Positions 8,207-17,729 of a DNA stretch of 44,764 bases are shown in pieces. Position numbers and translations under genes: made by a program. The notes beneath the pieces were generated by a model. The model made no database searches, was not told the origin of the DNA, and saw only the letters and a program-made list of their open reading frames with translations. The number at the start of each line of letters is the position of its first letter. Position 1 is the stretch's first letter. Source of the stretch: Deltaproteobacteria bacterium (GTDB lineage: Bacteria > Bdellovibrionota_C > UBA2361 > JANWWW01); the NCBI GenBank assembly GCA_025055295.1, contig JANWWW010000006.1, positions 1 to 44,764 of the forward strand. Reading direction: 5' to 3'.

Positions 8207-9571
8207 TTAATGTTTCAAATTTTTTGGATCTCTAACTGGGGGTGGTAATATCTCCTTAATCTCTGTTATTGCAACACTCGGGAAAAATTTGATAAACAAT
8301 AACATCCACATCCCGAACCAACCAAAGCTGCCCAAGAGTATGCCTAATTCTACCCAAGAGAAATTGTAATGTCCCCACGAAGATGGAATGTAATCCCTGT
8401 AGAGACTTTGAAGAATAATGTTGTACCGCTCGAACCACATACCGATATTGATAATTATGCTTAATATGAACAAAAAAGGAATGTGAGTTCTTAAACGTTT
8501 GATCCACAGAAATTGCGGGAAAACAACGTTACAAACAAACATGATCCAAAAGTTTACTGCTAATTCCCCCGTCGGCCTAAAGTAAAACTGAAACCGCTCG
8601 AATTTGTTGTTGCTCCACCAAGCAACATAAAACTCAGTTATGTACGCGTATCCAACTATACAACTGGTGACAATTATAAGCTTTGACATCGCGTCAAAAT
8701 GCTCAGCCCGGATCAGGGGCTCCAAATTGTATGCTTTGCGAAGCGGTATGAGCAAAGTTAAAACCATTGCAACCCCTGAGAAAATGGCACCTGCCACAAA
8801 GTATGGCGGAAATATAGTGGCATGCCACCCAGGAATTACACTTACAGCGAAGTCCCATGAAACAACGCTATGAACAGATACCACAAGCGGCGTAGCAAAC
8901 GCAGCAAACAAAAGATAAGCAGATGTGTAATGCTTCCATCTTTCCGCATCGCCCCTCCAACCCAAAGAAGCTACAGAGTATAAAAACTTTCGAAACTTAG
9001 TTTCCGCTTTATCTCTAGCAGTCGCAATGTCAGGCAACAAACCTACAAAGAAAAATACACTTGAAATGGTTAGATAAGTTGATACTGCAAAAACATCCCA
9101 TAACAGTGGACTCCTAAAATTCGGCCACAGTTGCATTTGATTTGGATAAGGAAGTAACCAGTAAAAGGTCCAGGGCCTACCAAGGTGTATGATCGGAAAA
9201 AGCCCAGCGGTTATAACCGCAAAAACCGTCATAGCTTCGGCAATACGGTAAATAGGCATTCGAAACTTTGCCCTGAAAAGGTATAGCACAGCTGAAATCA
9301 GAGTGCCTGAATGGGCAATACCCACCCAGAAAACAAATGTTGTTATATAAACTCCCCAGTTAACAGGATTTGACTTACCAGAAGAACCTATACCATTCAA
9401 AATTTGGTACGTCCAACAACTTACTCCGACTGCAAGACATGCCAATATGACTACGAAAAGTATATACCAATTAACCGTCGGCGGTTTTAAAGTGTTGAGA
9501 ACAAGCTTGTCGACTAACCTGTAATCAACTCTTGACTCTAGCGAATGATTAATTTCCGACGATATCGCCAT
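8207..9571 (-). CDS. actC: Alternative complex III subunit ActC (NrfD/PsrC-like membrane subunit)
   Basis: ActC is the main quinol-binding membrane subunit of ACIII. The 454-residue protein has about ten transmembrane helices. The segments NWGVYITTFVFWVGIAHSGT and FPIIHLGRPWTFYWLLPYPN are characteristic of the polysulfide reductase NrfD family in ACIII. The charged residues of these first helices are thought to form the quinol site and proton pathway. It starts two bases after the actB stop and ends one base before actD, so it is clearly part of one transcription unit. Confidence 0.93.
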   Translation of the reverse strand: MAISSEINHSLESRVDYRLVDKLVLNTLKPPTVNWYILFVVILACLAVGVSCWTYQILNGIGSSGKSNPVNWGVYITTFVFWVGIAHSGTLISAVLYLFRAKFRMPIYRIAEAMTVFAVITAGLFPIIHLGRPWTFYWLLPYPNQMQLWPNFRSPLLWDVFAVSTYLTISSVFFFVGLLPDIATARDKAETKFRKFLYSVASLGWRGDAERWKHYTSAYLLFAAFATPLVVSVHSVVSWDFAVSVIPGWHATIFPPYFVAGAIFSGVAMVLTLLIPLRKAYNLEPLIRAEHFDAMSKLIIVTSCIVGYAYITEFYVAWWSNNKFERFQFYFRPTGELAVNFWIMFVCNVVFPQFLWIKRLRTHIPFLFILSIIINIGMWFERYNIILQSLYRDYIPSSWGHYNFSWVELGILLGSFGWFGMWMLLFIKFFPSVAITEIKEILPPPVRDPKNLKH

Positions 9572-9573
9572 GT

Positions 9574-12495
9574 CTAAATTTTAAAAACATAATCTGCCAA
9601 GTAGGTGACAGATGGTTTAGTGTTCACATACTCGTCGATCAGTTTCCATGCACGTTCTGATCTAGAAACTTCGCTAACTTTTGAGCCCGGGTCGTTAAGA
9701 TTACCAAAGACGATGGCATCTGCAGGACACGCCTGCTGACAAGCCGTTTGAATTTCCCCGTCCCGCGGAAGTCTTCCCTCCTTCTTTGCTCTGAATTTAC
9801 CTTCATTGATCCTTTGGATGCAAAAGTTACACTTTTCCATCACCCCAACACCTCTTTTAGTTACATCAGGATTAAGCTGGAGCTTCAGTGTATCCGGGAA
9901 ATCATATTCGAACCAATTAAATCTTCTCACTTTATAGACACAGTTATTCGCGCAATATCTTGTGCCAACACAACGATTATAAATCATTGCGTTCAATCCT
10001 TCCTCATTGTGATATGTTGCGTATACCGGACAAACAGGCTCGCAAGGCGCATTGTTACACTGTTGACACATGAGAGGAAGCCAAACTCTTCTTACAGAGC
10101 CATCAGAAAGAGGCTTGTCATAAGTATGAATTGAAATCCAAGGCATACGCCTTCCCTGAGCTGAAATTCTTGGGCCAACAACAGGAATGTTATTCTCCGC
10201 GTAACAAGCCACAACACAAGCCGAGCATCCAGTACACACAGACAAATCTACCGCCATACCCCACTTAAAAATGGGGTGCTCCCTCTGCTTGTAAAGATCA
10301 ACCTTCTCGTGGTGATGCTCATGGTAATCGAAAGGTTTTAATTGTTCAAGAGTTGGACTAAGCTCTTTGACATCTACTATCCTTCGACCATGTTCTGACC
10401 TTGTAACCTGAGATTGATAAGCTTTTTTATAAGAAACAACTTTTTTTATCTTAAACGATGTATTTTTAAATTCTCCCGTATTTTCGTAATCAAACAAAAG
10501 AAAACCGTTTGCTTTTTTGACAAGCTTTGCAAATGAAAGAGATTTTGAACCATCCGAAATTCCAACTGGGACACCTAAAACTCCATCTTGGATCAGAGTG
10601 TTGACAACTACCTGAGCCTCAATTTCTCCAAATTTAGTAGAAACTAAAACTATATCTTTGTTTTTTAGTTTTAGTTTTTTTGCAGTTCGCGGACTGAGTT
10701 CAATCCATGTATCCCAACAAACAAGAGATACAGGATCATGAAGCTCAAGAAGCCATGATCTATTCTGGCACCTGCCATCCCAACTTTTAATTGACCCTAT
10801 CGGTAGCAGTGTAAGCTTTTTGTTGTCGTTAAGATTAACTGCTCTTATGGTGTTCTTTAACTCTATTTTAAAGTTTTGCAGTAACGGTCTCTGAACCTTA
10901 TTGGGAAATATAACATACCCCCTCTCCAAAGCATCACTCAAGGAACCTGTTTTTAAGTATCCCGTGACTTCATCCTTCCAAAATTCATCAGAAGCTTTGT
11001 ATTTGGCAAGGACACTTGATGGAGATAAAACAGAGATTAATGCCAATAAATAATCCCCGAAAGGTCTTGTCTTAAAGAGATTTAACATAGCTGGTTGATT
11101 TAATGAGACAATATTCTCTTTTAGACTAAAACTAAAGCTCTCAAGAAAATGATTTAAAGGCAAAATTATGTCTGCAATTTCACAAGTTTTGTCTAATACG
11201 TCGGCAAATACTACCACGAGTCCCGGCTTAACGAGTTTGTTTAATTCGGATATCGAATTCGATGCCGGAAGAAAATGTGCGTAATTACCCTTGACTAACA
11301 AAACAGCTCCTTCTCCTTTTAAATTTTTTACACGAAGTAAGACGTCCTGAACTTTACCGTAATTTGACCTGAAAGCCGGGCCTCCCCCTAAGATGACACT
11401 CTTTCCAATGTTACCTAAACAATAATTAATTAACAAACAAGTTCTTTCCAACAATACCTTAGGCAAAAACTTAGCCTGCAGACCTCCGCCGAGTACGACG
11501 GAACTTTTTGAAGAAAGCAACGTGGCAGCTAAATCAGTTACCACTCCTCTTTCTATACCCGATTCTGAAATTAATTCATCCTCGTCAATCGAATTGAGTT
11601 CACTCAAAACATTGTCAGGCAGAGTACGTTCATCCTTCAGCTTCACAATGAACTTAAGTAGTGCTAGAGCCACAAGGTGTTCTGTATTCGGTTTGATTTT
11701 GATCCATTTATCAGCCTTGGAACCCGTTAAAGTTTGCCTTGGCTCAATTTGAAAATGGTAACAGAGTTTATTTTTTCGCATGTAAGCCCATTGTTTTGTG
11801 AATTTAACTGGGTTCAACCAATATTCTAAAAACTCAGCTCCAAAACTAACGATCACCTGAGCCTGTGTTAAATCGTAAGTTGGAGCCCTGTTAACGCCGA
11901 AAATGTCTAACGAGGCTTTTTGTAAATCTGAGTGATTAAAGGGCTCGTACTGAGCCTCAATGAAGCCTAAATCCTTACAAAATTGATCGTAAATTTTTTG
12001 GTGCAGGTCGTCCAACTCTGAGCATAAAAAAAGACGGTTTTTCGAGTTTTTTAAAGCGGTGGCGATTTTGGATAACGCGTCATTGAATCCTATCGGCTTA
12101 AAAGTTACTATAGGATTGCCAATCTCATCAGTTGTCTCCACTCTCTCAAGAGGCTCTCTGACCCGATTAGGATCATATAAACCCTGCACAGATGATTGAC
12201 CCAAGGCGCAAGTACCACCTTTGCTAATCGGATCCAAAGGATTGCCTTCCACTTTTATAACGCGACCTTCTTTAGTTTCTACCAATATCCCGCACCTTGC
12301 TGAACATTCAAGGCATGTCGAAGCATAATATACACTGTTTCCAGGAATAGCATACTCTGGATCCTTAAAATGAGGATAAATGTTTTCTATCCTTGAGTCG
12401 GCGCATCCAACTATGGAAGCGCATCCTAAACCAACCAAAAACTCCCTTCTTGAGACGACTTTTTTTTCGGATTTTTTCCCGATACCAACCAACAT
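9574..12495 (-). CDS. actB: Alternative complex III subunit ActB (molybdopterin-oxidoreductase-like domain fused to iron-sulfur domain)
   Basis: ActB carries electrons from the quinol site through iron-sulfur clusters. The N-terminus has a Tat motif SRREFL (15-20) and a lipobox IVGC with Cys31, so it is probably an exported lipoprotein, as known for ACIII. The large first domain resembles molybdopterin oxidoreductases; in characterised ACIII it holds no Mo cofactor. The second domain (about residues 700-973) has ferredoxin cysteine clusters: CTGCSACVVAC, CQQCNNAPCEPVC, CVGTRYCANNC, CNFC and CQQACPADAI. This fits three [4Fe-4S] clusters and one [3Fe-4S] cluster. Unlike what I recall for some studied ActB proteins, the first domain keeps C61-x2-C64-x3-C68-x27-C96. 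At 973 residues the length is normal. Confidence 0.93.
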   Translation of the reverse strand: MLVGIGKKSEKKVVSRREFLVGLGCASIVGCADSRIENIYPHFKDPEYAIPGNSVYYASTCLECSARCGILVETKEGRVIKVEGNPLDPISKGGTCALGQSSVQGLYDPNRVREPLERVETTDEIGNPIVTFKPIGFNDALSKIATALKNSKNRLFLCSELDDLHQKIYDQFCKDLGFIEAQYEPFNHSDLQKASLDIFGVNRAPTYDLTQAQVIVSFGAEFLEYWLNPVKFTKQWAYMRKNKLCYHFQIEPRQTLTGSKADKWIKIKPNTEHLVALALLKFIVKLKDERTLPDNVLSELNSIDEDELISESGIERGVVTDLAATLLSSKSSVVLGGGLQAKFLPKVLLERTCLLINYCLGNIGKSVILGGGPAFRSNYGKVQDVLLRVKNLKGEGAVLLVKGNYAHFLPASNSISELNKLVKPGLVVVFADVLDKTCEIADIILPLNHFLESFSFSLKENIVSLNQPAMLNLFKTRPFGDYLLALISVLSPSSVLAKYKASDEFWKDEVTGYLKTGSLSDALERGYVIFPNKVQRPLLQNFKIELKNTIRAVNLNDNKKLTLLPIGSIKSWDGRCQNRSWLLELHDPVSLVCWDTWIELSPRTAKKLKLKNKDIVLVSTKFGEIEAQVVVNTLIQDGVLGVPVGISDGSKSLSFAKLVKKANGFLLFDYENTGEFKNTSFKIKKVVSYKKAYQSQVTRSEHGRRIVDVKELSPTLEQLKPFDYHEHHHEKVDLYKQREHPIFKWGMAVDLSVCTGCSACVVACYAENNIPVVGPRISAQGRRMPWISIHTYDKPLSDGSVRRVWLPLMCQQCNNAPCEPVCPVYATYHNEEGLNAMIYNRCVGTRYCANNCVYKVRRFNWFEYDFPDTLKLQLNPDVTKRGVGVMEKCNFCIQRINEGKFRAKKEGRLPRDGEIQTACQQACPADAIVFGNLNDPGSKVSEVSRSERAWKLIDEYVNTKPSVTYLADYVFKI

Positions 12496-12496
12496 A

Positions 12497-13147
12497 TCAG
12501 TAATGACACGAAAAACAGTCTATGCTCGCTCCCCTCTGCCTGTGACACTCGATACACCAGCCCATCTTCATGCTACTTACTCTTTCCACTACTGGCATTT
12601 CAGCAACCTGACCGTGACACTCATGACACCCCACTCCTCCACGAACATGAGCTTCATGGTTAAATTTAACATAGGCTGGCTGAACGTGCACTTTAATCCA
12701 AGGAATTTGCTCTCCTTTGTTGAAAAATTCAAGCAGTTTTTTTATTTCTCTATCCCATTCCGGCTTTTCGGAAGATTGGACTTGACTGTGACAATTCATG
12801 CAAGACTCAACACTGGGAAGAGCGGCATATGGACTTTTGTCGACACTCCAATGGCAATACGTGCAATCCATCTTAAGCTTTTGGACATGAACGACGTGCG
12901 AGAATTTTATTGGTTGAGCCGGTTTATACCCCTTGGCTCTCTCATACGCTCCAAAAAGCCGAAAATAATCTATTAAATCAAAATCCCATGGAGCAGCCTT
13001 GCCATTATTAAACACACCCGTTAGTTTACCAATTACATAGTAATCTTCATACCGGTCTAATTTATCCAAAGGTATTTCAAACTCTATCTGTAGATTTTTT
13101 TCCTGGCACATTAACCATAACAGTAGAAACAAACCAAACCTTACCAT
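12497..13147 (-). CDS. actA: Alternative complex III subunit ActA (pentaheme cytochrome c)
   Basis: ActA is the multiheme cytochrome c that exits electrons from ACIII. Exactly five CxxCH heme sites are visible: CTYCH, CMNCH, CHECH, CIECH and CFSCH, the last almost at the C-terminus. A conserved pattern of extra histidines (HVVHV, FNHEAHV) would supply distal ligands. A short hydrophobic N-terminal segment (about residues 3-14) can serve as signal or anchor. It is the first gene of the act cluster, one base before actB. It is divergent from acetoacetyl-CoA synthetase, with only 59 bases between the starts to hold both promoters. Confidence 0.92.
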   Translation of the reverse strand: MVRFGLFLLLWLMCQEKNLQIEFEIPLDKLDRYEDYYVIGKLTGVFNNGKAAPWDFDLIDYFRLFGAYERAKGYKPAQPIKFSHVVHVQKLKMDCTYCHWSVDKSPYAALPSVESCMNCHSQVQSSEKPEWDREIKKLLEFFNKGEQIPWIKVHVQPAYVKFNHEAHVRGGVGCHECHGQVAEMPVVERVSSMKMGWCIECHRQRGASIDCFSCHY

Positions 13148-13206
13148 TTACCAGAAGCGGTACAAATGACTTTAATAAAAAATTTCATTACAATCAACGG
13201 AGGAAA

Positions 13207-15105
13207 ATGCTTTTATACGATCCGCCTGAGGAACTTAAGAAAAAAACAAAGTTTTGGAAGCTTATGAGCTCCCTTGGCCACACAAATCCCTTAAAATTCC
13301 ACACTTGGTCTATCAGCAACCAGGAAAGCTTTTGGAGAAATCTTATAGCTTTTGAAAAAATAGTCGGAACTTTCTCGGGTCCTTTCTGCGAAAATTGGGA
13401 AAATTTTGTTCAGTGCAAATTTTTTCCTGAAGCAAAATTAAGTTTAATGGAGAATATCCCCGTCTCATCAACACCAGCCCTTACGCAGGTTAGTTTAAAT
13501 GAAAAATCACTTTTCATAGATTTTGAAGTGACCTATGAGGCTTTACATTTACTGGTGGCAGATGTTGCGAAATTTCTTAAAGCTTCCGGTTCAAAGAGAC
13601 TTTTCTGTGTGCTTCCAAATTGTTTGGAAGCCGTAATACTTTTTCTTGGATGCGCCTCCCAAAATATCTTGTTCTGCATAGTAGGTCCTGAGAGCGGAGA
13701 AAACATAATCAAATCGAGAATTAAGGAGTTTCAACCAGATATCGTCGTAAGTATCAGAAAATTTTCCGGAAGAAATTTTCGCTACGATGTCGAAAAAATT
13801 CTCGAAAAAAACCTATTCCACAAACCCCCGATTGTTATAGAACTGAACCATAATACGGAAGAGAACCTGACCTATCTTTCGAATTTACACTATCTAAATG
13901 AACCAAAAGGGAGCATTATTGAAAAAGTTGACGTTTATCAAAAAAATAGTTTCAACACACCACTTGCTGTTCTATTCACTTCTGGAACAACTGGGAGACC
14001 AAAAGGAATCATTCATGGTTTAGGCCCATTTATTCTTGAAAATCGAAAAGAGCTTTCAATCCATCTTAATATTGGTTTTGGTCAAAAACTTTTTTATTAC
14101 ACAACTCCTAGTTGGATGATGTGGTATTGGATGTTAGGTGGACTTTTTTTAGGAGCAAATGTCATCCTTTTCTCCGGCGACCCTATGTCACATTATGGAA
14201 AAGCTTTATGGAAAATCGTAAGTGACCTAGGCGTGAACTATTTTGGCACTTCGGCGCGTCACATCTCAATTTCACAGAAACTCATTAATGACTTTTCTGA
14301 CTTTGATTTTAGAAACCTGAGAGCCATTTTGTCGACTGGAAGTCCGCTTTTGGAACATAATTTCGAGTTTATTTATGAAAGAATTAAAGACAACATAATG
14401 CTGTACTCAATATCGGGAGGTACAGATATATTGGGGTGTTTCGTTTTAGGTTGTCCTGTATTGCCAATTCACGCGGGAAAGCTTCAGCTGAGAAGCCTAG
14501 CTTATGATGTCGATGTTTTTGATGAATACGGTAATTCTTTAATAAATAAAACAGGAGAACTAGTCTGTAAATCGCCAATGATGTCAAAGCCTCTTGGCTT
14601 TCTCAATGATATCAATGATCAAAGATTTATCTCAACTTATTTCTCGAAATACCCTAACGTTTGGGCACACGGAGATTTCGCCATCCTTTACGAAGATGGC
14701 TCAATGAAAATTTTGGGAAGAAGTGACGCAACCCTCAAGCCCGGAGGCATTAGAATTGGCACAGCCGAGATCTACGAAGTGGTTGAAAAGATAGATGGAG
14801 TGCTCGAAGCAGTTGCTGTTAGCAAAAAAAAAGAGGATCAATCAGATGAAATTGTTTTGTTCGTAGTCTTGCGACAAGGGGCAAGGCTGGAGGAAATTCG
14901 GCAAAAAATTATCACACAAATAAAATCAAAACTGACAAAATACCATGTGCCGAGTCGTGTCATTTCGGTTCCCGGCATACCGAAAACAAAAAACAACAAG
15001 CCTGTTGAGGTTGCAATAAGCAATTTCATTAACAATAAGGAAATTTCAAATTTGGACTTTTTTGATGATCCAGATTTACTTCAACATTTTAAATTAGATA
15101 CCTAG
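13207..15105 (+). CDS. aacS: Acetoacetate-CoA ligase (acetoacetyl-CoA synthetase)
   Basis: This ATP-dependent enzyme activates acetoacetate to acetoacetyl-CoA in the cytoplasm, feeding ketone-body or storage-polymer carbon into central metabolism. It is an ANL-family adenylating enzyme. It has the P-loop LFTSGTTGRPKGIIHG (about residues 258-273), SISGGTD before the adenylate site, and the hinge motif GRSDATLKPGGIRIGTAEIY. The A10-type motif near the end is IPKTKNNKPVEVA, whose second-to-last lysine is probably catalytic. SGGTD and the 632-residue length favour acetoacetyl-CoA synthetase over acetyl-CoA synthetase. A strong GGAGG lies four bases before the ATG. It is read away from the act operon and stands alone. 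Confidence 0.92.
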   Translation: MLLYDPPEELKKKTKFWKLMSSLGHTNPLKFHTWSISNQESFWRNLIAFEKIVGTFSGPFCENWENFVQCKFFPEAKLSLMENIPVSSTPALTQVSLNEKSLFIDFEVTYEALHLLVADVAKFLKASGSKRLFCVLPNCLEAVILFLGCASQNILFCIVGPESGENIIKSRIKEFQPDIVVSIRKFSGRNFRYDVEKILEKNLFHKPPIVIELNHNTEENLTYLSNLHYLNEPKGSIIEKVDVYQKNSFNTPLAVLFTSGTTGRPKGIIHGLGPFILENRKELSIHLNIGFGQKLFYYTTPSWMMWYWMLGGLFLGANVILFSGDPMSHYGKALWKIVSDLGVNYFGTSARHISISQKLINDFSDFDFRNLRAILSTGSPLLEHNFEFIYERIKDNIMLYSISGGTDILGCFVLGCPVLPIHAGKLQLRSLAYDVDVFDEYGNSLINKTGELVCKSPMMSKPLGFLNDINDQRFISTYFSKYPNVWAHGDFAILYEDGSMKILGRSDATLKPGGIRIGTAEIYEVVEKIDGVLEAVAVSKKKEDQSDEIVLFVVLRQGARLEEIRQKIITQIKSKLTKYHVPSRVISVPGIPKTKNNKPVEVAISNFINNKEISNLDFFDDPDLLQHFKLDT

Positions 15106-15515
15106 ACAAATCTGAAACAAAAAAATCGAAAATTTGTTGCGACTCTTTTCAAATATGCTTTTTGATACCAGTATTTTTAAAATCGCTTTTTCACTTACGA
15201 AAACATTTTACAATACAACACGCTAAAATCAGTTGTGTAATTAAGCAATTCTCGGGTGTTTTAGACGATTTTTTAGATTCTTGAACTGCTATTATGATCC
15301 TTATTTTCAGCGTTTAAGCCTGTGGCATTTTTGTTATTCGTAGTCTTTCACGTGGGTAAATGTATAGGGGATTTATTTCGCTCACCCTCAGTGTCTAGTC
15401 AAATCTGTTTTGACGGTGACAATCCACCATTTTGAGATTTGATTTCTAGGCTGATTATGTGGGGCTTAAAGTCAATCGTTTTTCTTGAAATATAATCAAT
15501 CTATAATTAGTTCTA
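15106..15515. other. Intergenic region without a gene
   Basis: About 410 bases between two genes on the plus strand. I see no ORF, RNA gene or repeat that I can support. The last 30 bases carry a -10-like hexamer for the following gene, listed separately. Confidence 0.5.
15502..15507 (+). promoter_or_regulatory. Candidate -10 box close to the start codon
   Basis: TATAAT ends eight bases before the ATG at 15516. A second TATAAT lies 11 bases further upstream, at 15491-15496. No good -35 hexamer is seen at 16-18 bases. If the proximal box is used, the transcript would be nearly leaderless. Confidence 0.3.
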
Positions 15516-16742
15516 ATGAAATCACGCAAATGTGTAAATAAGGGGCTCAGTAATCTTTTAAAACAATTAGGCTTGCTAGCTCTGATGCCTATTTTAATAT
15601 CTCAGCCTGTTTGTTACACGTATCATTATGTTGTAGAACCATCGAACACATGTGACCTGACGTTTAGGGACATAAATGACAGAGGGCAAGTTTTAATGAC
15701 GGCGATGGAAGGAGATACTTTTTGCTATGGCAAAACCCTCACTTACGTTTTCGACTATAAAACTGCGAAGACAAAGTCCATATCAAACAAGCATGAACTT
15801 GTTGTTGGACTTGATTTAAACAACTCGAATCAAGTTGTGGGTTATACTGCAAAAGAGACCACAGACGATTACTATGCATTTAGGTTGTTTGCTCAAAACG
15901 GAAAATTTATTAAGGTTTTCAAGCCATTAAGTGGATTAACCAAAATCAACGAGAAAGGGTTAGCAGTAGGCTATCGAGCTCAGAGAAGGGGCAGATCTAC
16001 GTACTGGGTACCCTTTGTAAATAAGCCGGTTAATAAAAAGTTCGTGTCTTATGATGTTAAAAGAGTTTTAGTGAATAAAAATGACACGGGATTTGCTTGG
16101 ATTCGTGATTTAAATGACAATGGCGTTTTGGCCGGTGAAGCCTTAAGAGCCAAATCAAATGGCGGCAGAGTTTTCACCAGCGCAGATCGTGATTATGGAC
16201 TCCCTGTGGTGTGGTCAAACCATAAAAGAGACCCCAGAGTGCTCATTCTTCCCGGTTTCGGCGTGAAACCTGGCTCAGCACTTAAAATAAACAACGATGG
16301 GGATATACTCGGTTTTGTTTTGCTTTCAAGAGATTTTACAACAGAGGAGCTCGCTTGGGTAGTTTGGAAAAAGAACGGAGGAATTTTGGAATTAATGATC
16401 CCAGCCGATATCGAGTATGAGGATTTAGAGTTAAAGGGATTGACTGAAGGGGGACTTGTATTTGCCAATTTAACCTACCCTAAATCATCAGACGATGAAG
16501 AAGAACAAACGGACGCAGTTCTATGGGATGACTCTGGAAATTTCTTTTTGCTTAAAAACGCCTTAATCGCGGATGATTTTAGCTCTGTTGAGAGAATTTC
16601 TTACGTTTATGATGTCTCACCGAGGGGTTTTGTGTTAGCGGAAATTTTGCAACTGCCCGAAGATAGCGATGAAGAAACTTCAGATGATGAACCGGAGCTT
16701 GAAAGTTACACGGTTGTATTAGAACCGGTGAGCTGCGATTGA
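15516..16742 (+). CDS. Exported protein with HAF-like repeats
   Basis: The N-terminus has basic residues followed by a hydrophobic stretch LGLLALMPILISQPVC, a signal peptide that could end at a lipid-modified or free cysteine. The body holds about seven repeats with the pattern (I/L)N(D/N/E)xGxxxG, such as INDRGQVLMT, LNNSNQVVGY, INEKGLAVGY, LNDNGVLAGE and INNDGDILGF, spaced 35-70 residues apart. This resembles the HAF / DUF3466-type extracellular repeats that form propeller-like beta sheets. The C-terminus is strongly acidic (EDSDEETSDDEPELE). No catalytic motif is visible, so the function is unknown, probably at the cell surface. It stands alone, with long gaps on both sides. Confidence 0.8.
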   Translation: MKSRKCVNKGLSNLLKQLGLLALMPILISQPVCYTYHYVVEPSNTCDLTFRDINDRGQVLMTAMEGDTFCYGKTLTYVFDYKTAKTKSISNKHELVVGLDLNNSNQVVGYTAKETTDDYYAFRLFAQNGKFIKVFKPLSGLTKINEKGLAVGYRAQRRGRSTYWVPFVNKPVNKKFVSYDVKRVLVNKNDTGFAWIRDLNDNGVLAGEALRAKSNGGRVFTSADRDYGLPVVWSNHKRDPRVLILPGFGVKPGSALKINNDGDILGFVLLSRDFTTEELAWVVWKKNGGILELMIPADIEYEDLELKGLTEGGLVFANLTYPKSSDDEEEQTDAVLWDDSGNFFLLKNALIADDFSSVERISYVYDVSPRGFVLAEILQLPEDSDEETSDDEPELESYTVVLEPVSCD

Positions 16743-17324
16743 CATCAGCCATTAGAACAAAATACGTAAGACTGTTGCGACACTTATTTTAGAATTAATA
16801 GAATATTACAAAGTAAGTTTATAAGCGCAAAGAGCGAGCAATTTGAATTTATTTAGTAATTTTAGGGAAGTCTCAGAGAGCAACGAATTTGCCGAAAAAT
16901 TATCGTGCTCACGGCCTTTCAATAGAACCAACGACCTGTATTCTTGAATTGAAGTGCTGGGAGTTAAATATTTTCCAATAAAATCAAGCGAGTACTCACA
17001 TTTATATCTCAAAGAAACTGCACATTCGAAGGCATATCGTTTTCGTTGGATAATTAATTCTGAACACAAGCAATATCCATCGATATACTTTTTCAAAAAG
17101 ACATGCAATGCGTTCAATTAAAATACAGAAATGAGGCGTCGCTAAAAACAATATAAAAAATTTGAAACTTGCAATGAGATTTTGTTTTAGCGTGTTTTAG
17201 GAATAAAATATCAGCGCATTCTGAATGAGCCTACTACCTTCATTTTGTAGGTCAACCATCCTCAAAAACTATCAAATGAATTTTTACCCGAAACCTAAAA
17301 CTAGCTAGTCTGCCTAGATTATCT
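16743..17324. other. Gene-poor region between convergent genes
   Basis: About 580 bases between the HAF-repeat gene and rplN, which converge. It contains one doubtful minus-strand ORF (16806-17117) and otherwise AT-rich sequence. CCTAC at 17231-17235 can pair with GTAGG about 12 bases later, a weak hairpin downstream of rplN with no T-run. Confidence 0.4.
16806..17117 (-). CDS. Doubtful hypothetical protein, 103 aa
   Basis: The ORF begins at a TTG and has no ribosome-binding site. The product has no signal peptide, no recognisable motif and a mixed composition with six cysteines. It resembles no family I know. It is listed because it fills most of an otherwise empty region, but it may be chance. 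Confidence 0.2.
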   Translation of the reverse strand: MNALHVFLKKYIDGYCLCSELIIQRKRYAFECAVSLRYKCEYSLDFIGKYLTPSTSIQEYRSLVLLKGREHDNFSANSLLSETSLKLLNKFKLLALCAYKLTL

Positions 17325-17693
17325 TTATACCACCTCTGGTGCTAAACTTATGATTTTCATAAAATTTTTTTCTCGTAATTCTCTTGCAACCGGTCCAAAT
17401 ATTCTGGTTCCCACTGGGTCACGTTGTTTGTTAATCAAAACACATGCGTTTTCGCTAAAACTTAAAGCACTGCCATCCGGGCGCGTAAATTTCCTTTTGA
17501 CCCTTACAACCACAGCGTCAACTACCGCGCCTTTTGGGATTTTAGATGTCGGATGAGCTGAGCGCACTGAAACTTTAATTATGTCGCCAACGGTTGCATA
17601 CCTTTTTTTAGATCCACCAAACACGTGAAAACAGACAACACGGGTCACCCCGGAGTTATCACAAACCTTTAGTCTGCTTTTCAACCCAATCAT
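17325..17693 (-). CDS. rplN: 50S ribosomal protein L14 (uL14)
   Basis: L14 binds 23S rRNA at the subunit interface and is also the docking site of the silencing factor RsfS, encoded at 30270 in this window. The 122-residue length and the sequence are canonical: an N-terminal [49 protein letters not shown] and the terminal [10 protein letters not shown]. It follows rpsQ after 36 bases. The rest of the spc operon (rplX, rplE, rpsN and others) does not follow. Confidence 0.97.
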   Translation of the reverse strand: MIGLKSRLKVCDNSGVTRVVCFHVFGGSKKRYATVGDIIKVSVRSAHPTSKIPKGAVVDAVVVRVKRKFTRPDGSALSFSENACVLINKQRDPVGTRIFGPVARELREKNFMKIISLAPEVV

Positions 17694-17729
17694 AAGTGGC
17701 TAATTTTTACCATTAAATAACGAGCAACT

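Noticed and set aside
12380-12976. 198-codon plus-strand ORF opposite actA
   Set aside because: actA on the other strand has five heme sites and operon context; the plus-strand frame has no recognisable feature.
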